A stretch of 64,000 nt of DNA from Virgibacillus indicus (GCF_002266285.1 NZ_NPMS01000003.1:124001-188000), one strand, 5' to 3'. Positions 28,080-37,076 are shown, numbered from the stretch's first letter. Notes: generated from the letters alone by a model not told the origin. Program-made: numbers and translations.

Positions 28080-28265
28080 AAATTGAGAGAAAACAGAAAT
28101 AGTTGAGAGACAGGTGGGGGAAGTTGAGAGAAAACAGAAATAGTTGAGAGACTGAGCGGCAAAGTTGAGAGACCCCCTCTGAAAGCTGAGAGACAGCAAG
28201 GGAATCTGCAGTTATCTCTCAGCTTTTGGTGGATATCTCTCAACTAAGCTGACGTGTCTCTCAAC
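28080..28265. repeat. 21-bp periodic TTGAGAGA array with inverted half
   Basis: TTGAGAGA (or CTGAGAGA) begins at 28083, 28103, 28124, 28144, 28165 and 28186, at 20-21 base steps. Then the complement TCTCTCA begins at 28215, 28236 and 28257, again 21 bases apart. Two units share the longer sequence GAGAAAACAGAAATAGTTGAGAG. The array sits between convergent proS and the glutathione peroxidase gene, with no ORF. Confidence 0.85.
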
Positions 28266-28319
28266 TTTCAAACTTGTTTCTACCTTCTTCATCCTGCAAT
28301 GAACTTGCAGGGTATAAAA

Positions 28320-28802
28320 TTATTTATCCTGTAAAGCAGTTTGTATATCTTTTTCAACACTCTCGGGTTTTGTTTGCGGTGCATAGCGATTTATTACTTC
28401 ACCGTCCCGATTAATTAAGAACTTAGTAAAATTCCATTTTATTTGGCTGTTTAACATTCCTTTAGTTTCAGAGGTTAGATAATTAAACAATGGATGTGCA
28501 TTTTCGCCTTTAACATCAATTTTGCTGTACATTTGAAAAGATACACCATAGTTGCTTTGGCAAAAATGGGAAATCTCTGCATCTGTTCCGGGATCCTGGC
28601 TATTGAATTGGTTACAAGGGAACCCAAGAACCTCAAAGCCCTGATCCTGATAGGTTTCAAATAATTGTTGCAGTCCCTGAAACTGTGGTGTAAACCCGCA
28701 TTCACTTGCTGTATTTACAATTAACAATACTTTTCCTTTATGCTCTTTTAGTGATCTTTCCTCACCTAGCATTGTTTTGGCAGAAAAATCATAAACACTC
28801 AT
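28320..28802 (-). CDS. bsaA: Glutathione peroxidase-family thiol peroxidase
   Basis: A 160-aa peroxidase of the Gpx family, probably thioredoxin- or bacillithiol-dependent. The catalytic tetrad is visible: Cys in VNTASECGFTPQ (Cys, not selenocysteine), Gln in GFPCNQFNSQDPG, and Trp/Asn in IKWNFTKFLI. The second Cys in FPCNQF could act as resolving residue. It is monocistronic on the minus strand. Expected role: reduction of hydrogen peroxide and organic hydroperoxides. Confidence 0.9.
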   Translation of the reverse strand: MSVYDFSAKTMLGEERSLKEHKGKVLLIVNTASECGFTPQFQGLQQLFETYQDQGFEVLGFPCNQFNSQDPGTDAEISHFCQSNYGVSFQMYSKIDVKGENAHPLFNYLTSETKGMLNSQIKWNFTKFLINRDGEVINRYAPQTKPESVEKDIQTALQDK

Positions 28803-28959
28803 GTGAAGAGGCCTCCTTTTCTAAAGGTTAGCAATCCAGTATTCAGATGTCAATGATGTTAACCAGATAAAGCAGAGGCCATTCACTATAAATTAAAATA
28901 TTGCGAAAATACCGGTCACTGTCACACTTTTCACACACATAGTTTTTGATAAAAATAAA

Positions 28960-28993
28960 ACAGGCAAACCATATATGATTTGGCCTGTTTATT
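28960..28993 (-). terminator. Intrinsic terminator after trhO
   Basis: On the minus strand ACAGGCCAAAT pairs with a GTTTGCCTGT arm, followed by TTTATTTTT. Confidence 0.75.
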
Positions 28994-29016
28994 TATGAAA
29001 TGTGAATCCGACAAGC

Positions 29017-29988
29017 TTAAGCTTCTTGTTTCAAGCTTTCTCCAATGGCTTCCAGTCGTTCCTGAACTTCGCCTTGAGTTAAGCCATGTTCTTTGACATA
29101 CATGTTGCGTGGGCTAACACGGCATTCATGGGTGCAGCCTCGCATATATTTATGCTCGTTTTCCTCAGAGGAAAGTATTTGTTTGTTACATTCCGGATTG
29201 GCACAGTTTACATAGCGTTCACATGGCTGACCATCAAAATAGTCCACTCCGACTACAACGTGTTCTTTTCGATTGATTGGTACAGAGATGCGTTCATCAA
29301 ATACATAGCACTGTCCATCCCATAATTCACCTTGAACTTCCGGATCTTTTCCGTATGAGACTATCCCGCCATGCAGCTGACCTACATTCTCAAAGCCCTC
29401 TTCAAGCAGCCAACCTGAGAATTTCTCACAGCGGATTCCGCCGGTACAATATGTCAGTACCTTTTTACCTTTGATCTGATCTTTGTTATTACGGATCCAA
29501 TCGGGTAACTCGCGGAACGTTTCGATTTCTGGGCGAATTGCTCCACGGAAATGCCCTAAATCATATTCATAATCATTCCGTGCATCAATGACAACTGTAT
29601 CTTCGTCTTGCATTGCATCATAAAATTCCTTTGGAGATAAATGCTGGCCAGTTGTCTGCAAAGGATTAATATCATCTTCCAGACGAAGTGTTACCAATTC
29701 TTTACGCGGGCGCACATGCATTTTCTTAAATGCATGTCCTTCATGCTCATCAATCTTGAATACCATATCAGCAAAGCGTGGATCATTGTGCATTGCTTCC
29801 ATATATTCAGTGGTCTGCTCAACAGTTCCGGAAACAGTACCATTGATTCCTTCATGAGCTACAAGTATTCTTCCCTTTAAATCTAAATCCTTGCAAAATT
29901 GAAGATGCTCCGCGGCATAGCCCTCAGGATCCTCAATATGCACATAGTTATAGTACAATAAAACCTGATAATTTTTATTGCTTTCCAT
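29017..29988 (-). CDS. trhO: tRNA uridine(34) hydroxylase, rhodanese family
   Basis: A 323-aa YceA/TrhO-type protein that hydroxylates the wobble uridine of certain tRNAs using oxygen. An N-terminal acylphosphatase-like domain ([23 protein letters not shown]...GINGTVSGT) precedes a rhodanese domain with the active-site loop [17 protein letters not shown]-terminal Cys-rich zinc-like segment ([28 protein letters not shown]) follows. ATG 29988 is chosen because AGGTGG lies eight bases upstream; the GTG at 30000 is inside that site. Confidence 0.92.
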   Translation of the reverse strand: MESNKNYQVLLYYNYVHIEDPEGYAAEHLQFCKDLDLKGRILVAHEGINGTVSGTVEQTTEYMEAMHNDPRFADMVFKIDEHEGHAFKKMHVRPRKELVTLRLEDDINPLQTTGQHLSPKEFYDAMQDEDTVVIDARNDYEYDLGHFRGAIRPEIETFRELPDWIRNNKDQIKGKKVLTYCTGGIRCEKFSGWLLEEGFENVGQLHGGIVSYGKDPEVQGELWDGQCYVFDERISVPINRKEHVVVGVDYFDGQPCERYVNCANPECNKQILSSEENEHKYMRGCTHECRVSPRNMYVKEHGLTQGEVQERLEAIGESLKQEA

Positions 29989-30122
29989 GTTATTTACCAC
30001 CTGTCATTTATATTTGCAAGATACAAATGTTTGGGGTGTGATATTAATTTATAATCTTGCACAAAGGTTATTATAACAAGGTTTTTTATAAATTTCAAAA
30101 TGAATATTTTGGACGAAATATT

Positions 30123-30150
30123 TTTTTGACCAACTTTTTGACCAACTTTA
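30123..30150. repeat. 12-bp direct repeats at the ICE left end
   Basis: TTTTTGACCAAC occurs twice in a row just downstream of the integrase stop. Such repeats are common integrase arm-binding sites. No tRNA gene is nearby, so the insertion site is in the gap after trhO. Confidence 0.5.
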
Positions 30151-31356
30151 CTAAAAATCAATTGTTTTTCTTACTTCATCCATCATTTTATTAAACTTTG
30201 CAGCAACCTTTTTCTTTTGTCCCTTGGTTGTATGTGCATAAATTTTTATCAATGTTTTTGTGTCCTCTTGTCCAAGTCTTTCTGCTATATCTCTGAGTGG
30301 AATGTCTGCTTCAATACAAAGTGATGCGTGTGTATGTCGTAATGAATGAGGAGATAACATAGTTGGATAATCCATCTTGATTAGAATTTTCTTCATGTGG
30401 TCATAAATGAATTGTGGGTCAATTGGATAGCCAGGATATTTGTTATAATTATTAAAAACATAATCAAAATCATTGTAAGATTTACCGCATTCTTTTTTAA
30501 ACTTTTCTTGCCAGTCAAGGTGTTTTTTTAATTCTTCAAAGACTTTTTTATCTACATCTATTTCGCGGACCGACTTTGCGGTTTTAGGTCGATGGGGAGC
30601 GATGTCATTAGCTCTCTTGCTTTCACTATAATAAGTCTTCGTGACTGTTATTGTCTGGTTATCAAAGTCAATATCGTCCCATTTTAACACAATTAATTCA
30701 CCACGTCTAAGCCCGGTAAAAGCTAAAGTTAAAAATATAATATAGTCCTGTGGGTATTGGTCGCTTTTGGCAGCTTGTAAAAATTTTGCTAATTCCTCTT
30801 TTTCCAAGTATTTTTCTTTTTCATCTAAATCTAAAGTCGTTGTATCATTGTTATCGTTTAGAAATCGAAAATCAATATGACTAGTTGGATTATTTTTCAA
30901 ATAGCCCTCAGAAATAGCATATTTAAAAATTAGGCTGGCAGTTGAATGGATTGCTTTAATGGTATTATATGTCATTCCATCATCTTGTAACTTGTGTAAT
31001 ATTTGTAAGTAGTTCTTTTTTGATATATTTTTTAGCATCATTCTACTTTGAATATACCTGCATAGTATTTTCACTCTGGTTCTTCTTGCATCGAGTGTAC
31101 TTTTTTTAACCAACTTTTTATAATACTTAAACCAGATCGGTATAAAGTCAATAAATAGAATATTTGAATCTTGTTTGAAGGTGCCATCTGATAAACTGAG
31201 TTCTAACTTACGGGCAGATGCTTGGGCTTCTCTTTTGGTTCTAAAACCCCGTTTTGTAGTGTATTTCCTTCTTCCTGAAAATGGATCATTTCCTATTAGA
31301 ACTTTATATAACCACCGTTCACCTTTTTTAGTGTTATACTTTTGATAACTAGCCAT
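30151..31356 (-). CDS. int: Tyrosine recombinase (ICE integrase)
   Basis: A 401-aa phage/ICE integrase. An N-terminal arm-binding AP2-like domain (KGERWLYKVLIGNDPFSGRRKYTTKRGFRTKREAQA) is followed by a SAM-like core-binding domain and the catalytic domain. The catalytic residues are TGLRRGEL (Arg, about 216), SPHSLRHTHAS (His-x-x-Arg, about 340) and the nucleophile Tyr in IKIYAHTT (about 373). It is located at the extreme left, pointing outward, as in ICEBs1-like elements. Confidence 0.95.
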   Translation of the reverse strand: MASYQKYNTKKGERWLYKVLIGNDPFSGRRKYTTKRGFRTKREAQASARKLELSLSDGTFKQDSNILFIDFIPIWFKYYKKLVKKSTLDARRTRVKILCRYIQSRMMLKNISKKNYLQILHKLQDDGMTYNTIKAIHSTASLIFKYAISEGYLKNNPTSHIDFRFLNDNNDTTTLDLDEKEKYLEKEELAKFLQAAKSDQYPQDYIIFLTLAFTGLRRGELIVLKWDDIDFDNQTITVTKTYYSESKRANDIAPHRPKTAKSVREIDVDKKVFEELKKHLDWQEKFKKECGKSYNDFDYVFNNYNKYPGYPIDPQFIYDHMKKILIKMDYPTMLSPHSLRHTHASLCIEADIPLRDIAERLGQEDTKTLIKIYAHTTKGQKKKVAAKFNKMMDEVRKTIDF

Positions 31357-31825
31357 TTTTCGTCACTCCTGTTAAATTATCCTCATATAACGCAATTCTT
31401 TTTTGGGCAAAGTTGTATTCAACATTAAATGAATGTACGATAGCGTCTTCATTAATATCATGCAGTTGTTCTAACATAAAAGAAGGAATGCAAAATAGGT
31501 AAGCAAATTCATTTATTTCGTTGCTCTGTAGCTCCTTGAAAATAGAAGGTAAATTTGCTAGAAGATCATTAAAAGATGATAAGTGACCCAGTGCATGTCC
31601 ATAATCTTGCCATACTTTTTGTTCAGATTGATTCTTGTTCAAAAATACATTGGGCTTGCCATCTAAATTATTTACTTCCGTTAAACCCTCATAGAAATAG
31701 GTTCGAATGTTTAGTCTCTCGGAGATTACCTTTATAGTATTTTGATCTTTAAATTGAATAGGTTCCAGGATATTCAACACGAGAAATAATTGCATGATCT
31801 CTTTATTCAATTTAGTATAAGTCAT
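31349..31825 (-). CDS. ImmA/IrrE-like protein with altered zinc motif
   Basis: A 158-aa protein overlapping the integrase start by 8 bases. Position, length and the pattern IKVISERLNIRTYFYEGLTE ... VWQDYGHALGHLSSF ... NEINEFAYLFCIPSFML match ImmA/IrrE metallopeptidases, which cleave the adjacent Xre repressor to induce the element. The canonical HExxH is here HALGH: both histidines remain but the catalytic Glu is Ala. It may be an inactive or regulatory version, or act without proteolysis. Confidence 0.7.
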   Translation of the reverse strand: MTYTKLNKEIMQLFLVLNILEPIQFKDQNTIKVISERLNIRTYFYEGLTEVNNLDGKPNVFLNKNQSEQKVWQDYGHALGHLSSFNDLLANLPSIFKELQSNEINEFAYLFCIPSFMLEQLHDINEDAIVHSFNVEYNFAQKRIALYEDNLTGVTKNG

Positions 31826-32071
31826 GTAGTCACCTCATTAAATTTTTTATGGAAAAATCTAAGGTGTCATTTCAACTATATTTTCAAATAATTACAGGTC
31901 CTGTATTTCCAAATACGTGAATAAAACTATAAAAGTTCCAATATTTAGAAATTTAAGTCATAACTACTGGAATGTATGTTCTGTTTATAGTTCTAATAAT
32001 ACCCTATCTTATTTTGTTTTTAATAGATAGGGTAAAAGTTCCTATTATAGAATAATCATTTAAAACACGTT

Positions 32072-32422
32072 TTATTTTCCTTGATCTTTAATAATCTCCC
32101 ACATTTGTCGTAGTTTTCGAAGGTCTTCTTCCTTTGAACGGGGTAATTCTTTGTACCACCTTTTTAGGTCTGGATCAGTGATTGCATCGTAAAATGCTTC
32201 ATCTTCCTTCACGTAATCACTCTTTTCTTCGGTTATACCCAAAAGATAATCGGAAGAAATATTAAGAACCTTAGATAACTTTTTTAACATATCGTTTGGA
32301 GGTGTACTATAGTCGTTCTCATAATTACTAATAGTTCCTTTCTTAGTGCCAACCTTCTCCGCAAGCTGCGTTTGCGTAAGTTTATTCTGCTTTCTCATTT
32401 CCCGTAATCTCGTAGCTAACAT
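32072..32422 (-). CDS. Cro/CI-type repressor (Xre family)
   Basis: A 116-aa regulator with an N-terminal HTH_3 domain: LREMRKQNKLTQTQLAEKVGTKKGTISNYENDYSTPPNDMLKKLSKVLNISSDYLLG. The short C-terminal part would hold the dimerisation or cleavage region. I chose ATG 32422 (MLATRLREM) because AGGTG is seven bases upstream. It is divergent from the rightward operon and faces the operator array, the layout of an ICE immunity repressor. Confidence 0.88.
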   Translation of the reverse strand: MLATRLREMRKQNKLTQTQLAEKVGTKKGTISNYENDYSTPPNDMLKKLSKVLNISSDYLLGITEEKSDYVKEDEAFYDAITDPDLKRWYKELPRSKEEDLRKLRQMWEIIKDQGK

Positions 32423-32476
32423 TTCGCAACACCTCACTTCACTCTATAAATATATTTTACCCTACTTTATACATCT

Positions 32477-32702
32477 AGTACAAGCTTCTTATACTTATTA
32501 TTATATTATATTTTGATTTTTTAATATTTTGATTTTTTAATATTTTGATTGCTCAAGTACAAAAAATTCATACTTATATTGGTACAAAAAGCTATATATT
32601 TAGATATATATTAAATAAAAGTACAAGTATTTTATACTTTTCTGTTGACATACAATATTTTCATACTTATACTGGAATCAATAGTACAAGAAAGTCATAC
32701 AT
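32477..32702. promoter_or_regulatory. Operator array for the ICE repressor
   Basis: A roughly 20-bp dyad, AGTACAA-N5-6-TTATACT or close variants, occurs at 32477-32496, 32556-32575, 32620-32639, about 32649-32668 and 32683-32702, with a weaker copy near 32581. The array fills the gap between the divergent repressor and the rightward Xre gene. One copy covers the spacer of the rightward promoter and another a possible -35 of the repressor promoter, so the repressor probably controls both. Confidence 0.8.
32645..32673 (+). promoter_or_regulatory. Rightward sigma-A promoter of the ICE operon
   Basis: TTGACA (32645-32650), 17-base spacer, TATACT (32668-32673): a near-consensus promoter overlapped by operator sites. 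It is positioned to transcribe the Xre, Xis-like, NusG-like and helicase genes and everything downstream. Confidence 0.82.
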
Positions 32703-32730
32703 CAAACAAATAATTCAAAGGGCGTGAAAA

Positions 32731-33012
32731 ATGAAAAATGTAAATCTGATTTATGCTAGAAAAGTGAAAGGATTAACTCAGGAACAGCTTGGAAAAAGGA
32801 TTGATTACAATAAGTCAACCGTTTCAAATTGGGAAAACGGGCACTCAATACCTCGGATAAAGGATGCATTTAGGCTTGCTGAAATTCTTGAAAAGGATAT
32901 ATCTTTTCTTTTTTTTAATCAGTATGTACAAGAATATCATACTTTATTCGTCAGACAAGAAAATCTTGATAGAAGTTCATTATTAAAAATTTACAAAGGA
33001 GGATTTAACTAA
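32731..33012 (+). CDS. Small Xre-family regulator
   Basis: A 93-aa protein with a full HTH: LIYARKVKGLTQEQLGKRIDYNKSTVSNWENGHSIPRIKDAFRLAEILEKDISFLF. First gene after the rightward promoter; it could be a Cro-like antagonist of the repressor. Its stop overlaps the start of the next gene (TAATG). Confidence 0.85.
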   Translation: MKNVNLIYARKVKGLTQEQLGKRIDYNKSTVSNWENGHSIPRIKDAFRLAEILEKDISFLFFNQYVQEYHTLFVRQENLDRSSLLKIYKGGFN

Positions 33013-33332
33013 TGCAGCTTACCCTTGATGAACTCAAAGCGAAGTTGTTGGAAGAAAACCTAAAAGAGTTATTTATCGAAGCGTACAAGCAGGGTGTGAA
33101 AGATGGCCAGGACAAATATTATTATCCGGATCTATTAACCAAAAAGGATTTGATCAAGATTTTTCAAGTAAAGGAGCCAACAGTAAACAAAATTGTTGCT
33201 ATCCCGGGTTTTCCAAAATCGCAATTTGTGACTGCACGATATCCAAGAGATGAAGTGTTTAAGTGGATAAATAATAACAGTATTTCAGCAGAAGAAATCA
33301 ATATACAGAGTCCACAAAGTTTAATGGGCTAA
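33012..33332 (+). CDS. Small HTH protein, excisionase-like
   Basis: A 106-aa protein: helical N-terminus (LDELKAKLLEENLKELFIEAYKQGVKDGQ) followed by a MerR/HTH_17-like fold, LLTKKDLIKIFQVKEPTVNKIVAIPGFPKSQFVTARYPRDEVFKWIN. The ...PGFP...RYPRDEVFKWI pattern is the usual winged-helix excisionase/HTH_17 type. Location near the start of the lytic-like operon supports an Xis role, but a transcription factor is possible. Confidence 0.65.
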   Translation: MQLTLDELKAKLLEENLKELFIEAYKQGVKDGQDKYYYPDLLTKKDLIKIFQVKEPTVNKIVAIPGFPKSQFVTARYPRDEVFKWINNNSISAEEINIQSPQSLMG

Positions 33333-33354
33333 TAAATAGGAAGGAGTGGAGGAA

Positions 33355-34263
33355 ATGACCTTTTTTGCAGTACAAGTACACACAGGTTCTGAGATAGTTG
33401 TGAAAGAAATGCTGGAAAAAGTATTGCAACAAAGCAGAGAAACTTCAATCAAGGCAATCTATGCAATGGAATCCTATACTCAAGTGGTGAAAGATAATAT
33501 AGATTCAATAGACTGCAAAAATATTACACTAGAAGAAATCACCTCTCATTTATACGCACAGCGATTGCAAAATAGTTTAAGCAACTTGCGCTTGGCATGT
33601 GAAAAGCTTAAACGCCACAAGGATAGTGACTCACTCAGTTTAATTAAAGAATATCGTAATAACATAAAATTAGTTACAGATAAATTGAAAGCGGTTAAAA
33701 ATAATTCAAGAAAAATCAGCAGTGTTCTACCAGGGTATATTCTTGTTGAATTGGATGCGAATTTCCACTACCTGCCGAGCCATTTGTGGCACTTAATTAC
33801 AAAGAGGGTACCTAAAGTAATTGCAATTCCAAGTAAAATGAACATTCCTCAAGCTGAGATCGACTTCTTTTTTCAACAGGTTGATTTGTCTCCAGAAGTT
33901 GAACTTCAGATGGAGGAAACTCTATCTTATGAAGAAAAGATAAAAGCAGAGGACCAGTTATTGTATGAAATTAATAAAGAGGATGCTTCCAACAAAGAAG
34001 CTTCGATTGATGAATTAGACAACATGAATACTAATGTGGGACACGAATTAGCAAATATGAATAACAAAACAAACACTTTTATGGATCAGGTTAGGTCTTA
34101 TATCAAAAATAAGAGGATTACAGTTTCTATGCCCAGCAAGCTTTTCAAGATTCTTTTTAAGGAAAAAACAACTGCCGAAATACTATCAGCCTTTTCTTCC
34201 ACAGATCTCATCTATCGATTTAAAAGATGGATATCGACTAGAAACGAGGTTGCTCTGGAATGA
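33355..34263 (+). CDS. Specialised NusG paralogue with insertion in the NGN domain
   Basis: A 302-aa protein. Its N-terminus TFFAVQVHTGSEIVVKEMLEKV matches the first strand and helix of the NusG NGN domain (compare WYVVHTYSGYE). The core reappears at about residues 121-180: SRKISSVLPGYILVELD ... LWHLITKRVPKVIAIPSKMNIPQAEIDFFFQQV, where PGYILVE equals FPGYVLVE. Between them lies about 60 extra, mostly helical residues. The usual KOW domain is not seen; the C-terminal 120 residues are unlike NusG. It likely binds RNA polymerase as an operon-specific elongation or antitermination factor. ATG 33355 has AAGGAG eight bases upstream. It overlaps the helicase gene by 4 bases. Confidence 0.72.
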   Translation: MTFFAVQVHTGSEIVVKEMLEKVLQQSRETSIKAIYAMESYTQVVKDNIDSIDCKNITLEEITSHLYAQRLQNSLSNLRLACEKLKRHKDSDSLSLIKEYRNNIKLVTDKLKAVKNNSRKISSVLPGYILVELDANFHYLPSHLWHLITKRVPKVIAIPSKMNIPQAEIDFFFQQVDLSPEVELQMEETLSYEEKIKAEDQLLYEINKEDASNKEASIDELDNMNTNVGHELANMNNKTNTFMDQVRSYIKNKRITVSMPSKLFKILFKEKTTAEILSAFSSTDLIYRFKRWISTRNEVALE

Positions 34264-36467
34264 TTGAATTCACAGGCTATATTTCAAAAATACTGTATAG
34301 AAACGACGATTTTGTAATCGCTATTCTAAAAACTGACAAAGAGGAGATAAAAATTGTAGGAAGTATCTATGGAATTGAAAAGGGCGAAGAATTAGCAGTT
34401 AAAGGTACATGGGAAAAACACCCCAAATTTGGCAGGCAATTAATTTTGGAACAATGGGAACGGGTCATTCCGCAAGACGAGGAACAGATTCATGCATTTT
34501 TATGTTCCCCAATGGTTAAAGGTTGTGGCAAAAAGCAAGCTAACGCAATTGTGAATGTTTTCGGTAAAGATGCACTGGAAGTGATAATCAATGATGGTGA
34601 ATCTTGTTTATTGGGCATAGATGGGATTGGACCTAAGCGCGCAGGAAAGATAGTGCAAAGCGTCGTATCCACGTTTGAAGTTCAAAAAGTAGTAGCTTCA
34701 CTTTTAATATACGGGATAACTACAAACATGGCGCTTCGGGTTTATAAAGAGTACGGTTCAGACTCTATGTCAATACTCAAAATCAACCCGTATAAGTTAA
34801 TGGATATGGATTTGGTTGGCTTTTTGAAAGCTGATGAAATCGCGAAGCGAATGGGTCTTATGCCTGCATCGGGATATCGAATAGAAGCTTGCTTAAAATA
34901 TATGCTTAAAAAGCTGTGCTTTAAAACAGGTCACACTTATATACAAGATATTAATTTGTACAAGGAAACAGAAAAAGCATTGAATCATAATTCCAGTGAA
35001 TCTGAAAAGATTACAATGGAAGAATTGCAAAATAGTATCAATAATTTGGAAGAAAAATATATCGTCATTGAAGACGGTTGTGTTTACCCAAAATTCTTAT
35101 ATTATCAAGAGGATAAACTAGCTCGGAAACTCACGAATTTGAGAGGTTCACGAGATGGCGGAGCCATGCCTTTTTCAGAAAAGCGTCTGGAACAATATCA
35201 GAAGAAGCATGGTTTGATACTGTCCGAAAAACAGAGAGAATCAATTAGAAAATTGTTTGAAAAGCAACTCTTGATTTTGACTGGTGGACCGGGAACAGGA
35301 AAAACAACAGTAATTAGAGCCATGATAGATATTTATAAACAAGTATATTCAAATAACGAAATTAGCTTAGTGGCACCTACTGGAAGGGCAAGTCGAAAGT
35401 TATCTGAAATAGCGGGGTGTGAGGCGTCTACCATTCATAGACTGTTAGGATACAGGAAAGGGCAGCCACCTGAATATAACGCTGAAAATAAGTTGACATG
35501 CAAGTTATTGGTAATAGATGAAATGTCGATGGTAGATTTGAGCTTGGCTTACCATCTTCTGGAGGCTATTGATAACAAAACAAAAATACTGTTCGTTGGC
35601 GATACTGATCAGCTGCCATCAGTCAGCCCAGGAAATGTTTTAGGAGACATGATAGACGCTGGATTACCAACAGTAAGATTAACCAAAGTGTTTAGACAAG
35701 CAGAGGAAAGTCAGATAATCAGCAATGCTCATCGAGTGAATAAAGGGAACTCAATCATCGTTAATGAAGACCGTGATGACTTCTTTTTTATATTACAAAA
35801 TAGCCCCGAAAGAATTAATCAAACAATAGTGAAGAGCGCAATTCGCTTTACTGAATTAGGATATTCGTTATCTGAGATACAAATATTAAGCCCAATGAAG
35901 AAGGGGGTGGTTGGCACAATCGCTTTAAATCATGAGCTTAGAGAGGCTTTGAATCCGGCTAATAATAGCAAAAAGGAGCTCCAGGTATCCAAAAGAGTTT
36001 TTCGTGAAGGTGATAAGGTCATACAAATTAAAAACAACTATGATAAGCAAGTATTCAATGGTGACATCGGCATAATCTCTGAGATATCTACGCATGAGGA
36101 AAAGGATAGGAAGTCTTTCGAAATAATGAAAGTTGATTTCGCAGGAAAAAGCATTAAATATCATAGGCAGGATTTAAAAGAATTGGAATTAGGTTATTCC
36201 ATAACGGTTCATAAATCTCAGGGTGGTGAGGCAGCAGTGGTCATTATACCGGTAACAACAAGTCATTATACGATGCTGGCAAGAAACTTGATATATACAG
36301 GGATTACTAGAGCAAAGGAAAAGATGGTCTTTGTAGGAACAAACGAGGCAATTCAGATGGCTGTCGGAAAAAATGATACAAGAAAACGGAATAGTAGGCT
36401 AGCAAAACGCATCCTGTTCTATGACGCGGAAAGAAGGAGGTTAAGTTTAAATGAGGTAACACCATGA
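34260..36467 (+). CDS. recD2: RecD2/TraA-type superfamily 1 DNA helicase
   Basis: A 735-aa helicase. N-terminal OB-like and helix-hairpin-helix region (VKGCGKKQANAIVNVFGKDAL...GIDGIGPKRAGKIV, roughly 80-140), then the SF1 motor: Walker A ILTGGPGTGKTT (about 338-350), VAPTGRASRKLSE, Walker B LLVIDEMSMVDLSLA, FVGDTDQLPSVSPGNVL, and near the C-terminus SITVHKSQGGEAAVVII. It moves 5' to 3' along DNA in known relatives. On an ICE it may unwind the transfer or replication intermediate. Start and stop both overlap neighbours by ATGA. Confidence 0.9.
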   Translation: MIEFTGYISKILYRNDDFVIAILKTDKEEIKIVGSIYGIEKGEELAVKGTWEKHPKFGRQLILEQWERVIPQDEEQIHAFLCSPMVKGCGKKQANAIVNVFGKDALEVIINDGESCLLGIDGIGPKRAGKIVQSVVSTFEVQKVVASLLIYGITTNMALRVYKEYGSDSMSILKINPYKLMDMDLVGFLKADEIAKRMGLMPASGYRIEACLKYMLKKLCFKTGHTYIQDINLYKETEKALNHNSSESEKITMEELQNSINNLEEKYIVIEDGCVYPKFLYYQEDKLARKLTNLRGSRDGGAMPFSEKRLEQYQKKHGLILSEKQRESIRKLFEKQLLILTGGPGTGKTTVIRAMIDIYKQVYSNNEISLVAPTGRASRKLSEIAGCEASTIHRLLGYRKGQPPEYNAENKLTCKLLVIDEMSMVDLSLAYHLLEAIDNKTKILFVGDTDQLPSVSPGNVLGDMIDAGLPTVRLTKVFRQAEESQIISNAHRVNKGNSIIVNEDRDDFFFILQNSPERINQTIVKSAIRFTELGYSLSEIQILSPMKKGVVGTIALNHELREALNPANNSKKELQVSKRVFREGDKVIQIKNNYDKQVFNGDIGIISEISTHEEKDRKSFEIMKVDFAGKSIKYHRQDLKELELGYSITVHKSQGGEAAVVIIPVTTSHYTMLARNLIYTGITRAKEKMVFVGTNEAIQMAVGKNDTRKRNSRLAKRILFYDAERRRLSLNEVTP

Positions 36468-37065
36468 AGCAAAAAGATGAGTTGAAAAATATTCAATTAA
36501 GTACCGTCTCATTAGAAGAGAGCAAGGCGAACAATGTAGGGTATGGTTTGTATAAAATCAAAGGGAAAAATAAAGCACGATTTTGTCAGGCAATCCAAGA
36601 GAATTTAGATGTTATTATTCGCACGAAGCATTTAAGTAATAGTGAATTAGGTTTTTTATTATCCATGATGCCATTAGTACAATTACATTCTAATGCGATT
36701 ATCAACCACAAAGATAATCGCTTTTTTCTGAAATTGCTCGTTATCTTGGAAGGGAAAGAACGGCAACAAGCAAAATCGTTGCTGCATTATTGAAAAAAGG
36801 CATGCTCTTTGAATTTGCTGATATACAGGAAATTAAGGAGTTTAAGAGGAATGTTACACAACGTCCATTGTTCATGAATCCGGAAATTATATATGCAGGT
36901 GATCGCAATCGAATAAACGCTACCTTAGCAAGATTGGTTATGGAATTCGACAAATTGGAGCGCCAAAAAGTATATCTTGAATGGAAATTATGGCTGAAAA
37001 ATGGAAGTGAATTTGGGAAATTATACCGAAGAAAAACTTATCTACAATTGAAAAAGAAGGGATAA
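36464..37065 (+). pseudogene. HTH (MarR/RepL-like) protein gene split by a -1 frameshift at a T6 run
   Basis: The first frame (36464-36793, 109 aa) and the second (ATG 36790 to 37065, 91 aa) look like pieces of one protein. Reading on in the second frame before 36790 gives an uninterrupted winged-helix: SEIARYLGRERTATSKIVAALLKKGM, which is meaningless in the first frame (LKLLVILEGKERQQAKS). The switch point is CGC TTTTTT CTG at 36719-36730; a -1 shift on TTTTTT joins LGFLLSMMPLVQLHSNAIINH...RFF to SEIARYLG. The joined product would be about 200 aa, like RepL-type or ICE replication regulators. It could be programmed recoding, transcript slippage, or a genuine disruption. Confidence 0.7.
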
Positions 37066-37076
37066 ATGTGTCTAGG

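Noticed and set aside
30000..30150. tRNA gene as the ICE attachment site
   Set aside because: No cloverleaf or tRNA 3' end could be read near the integrase; only short direct repeats are present.
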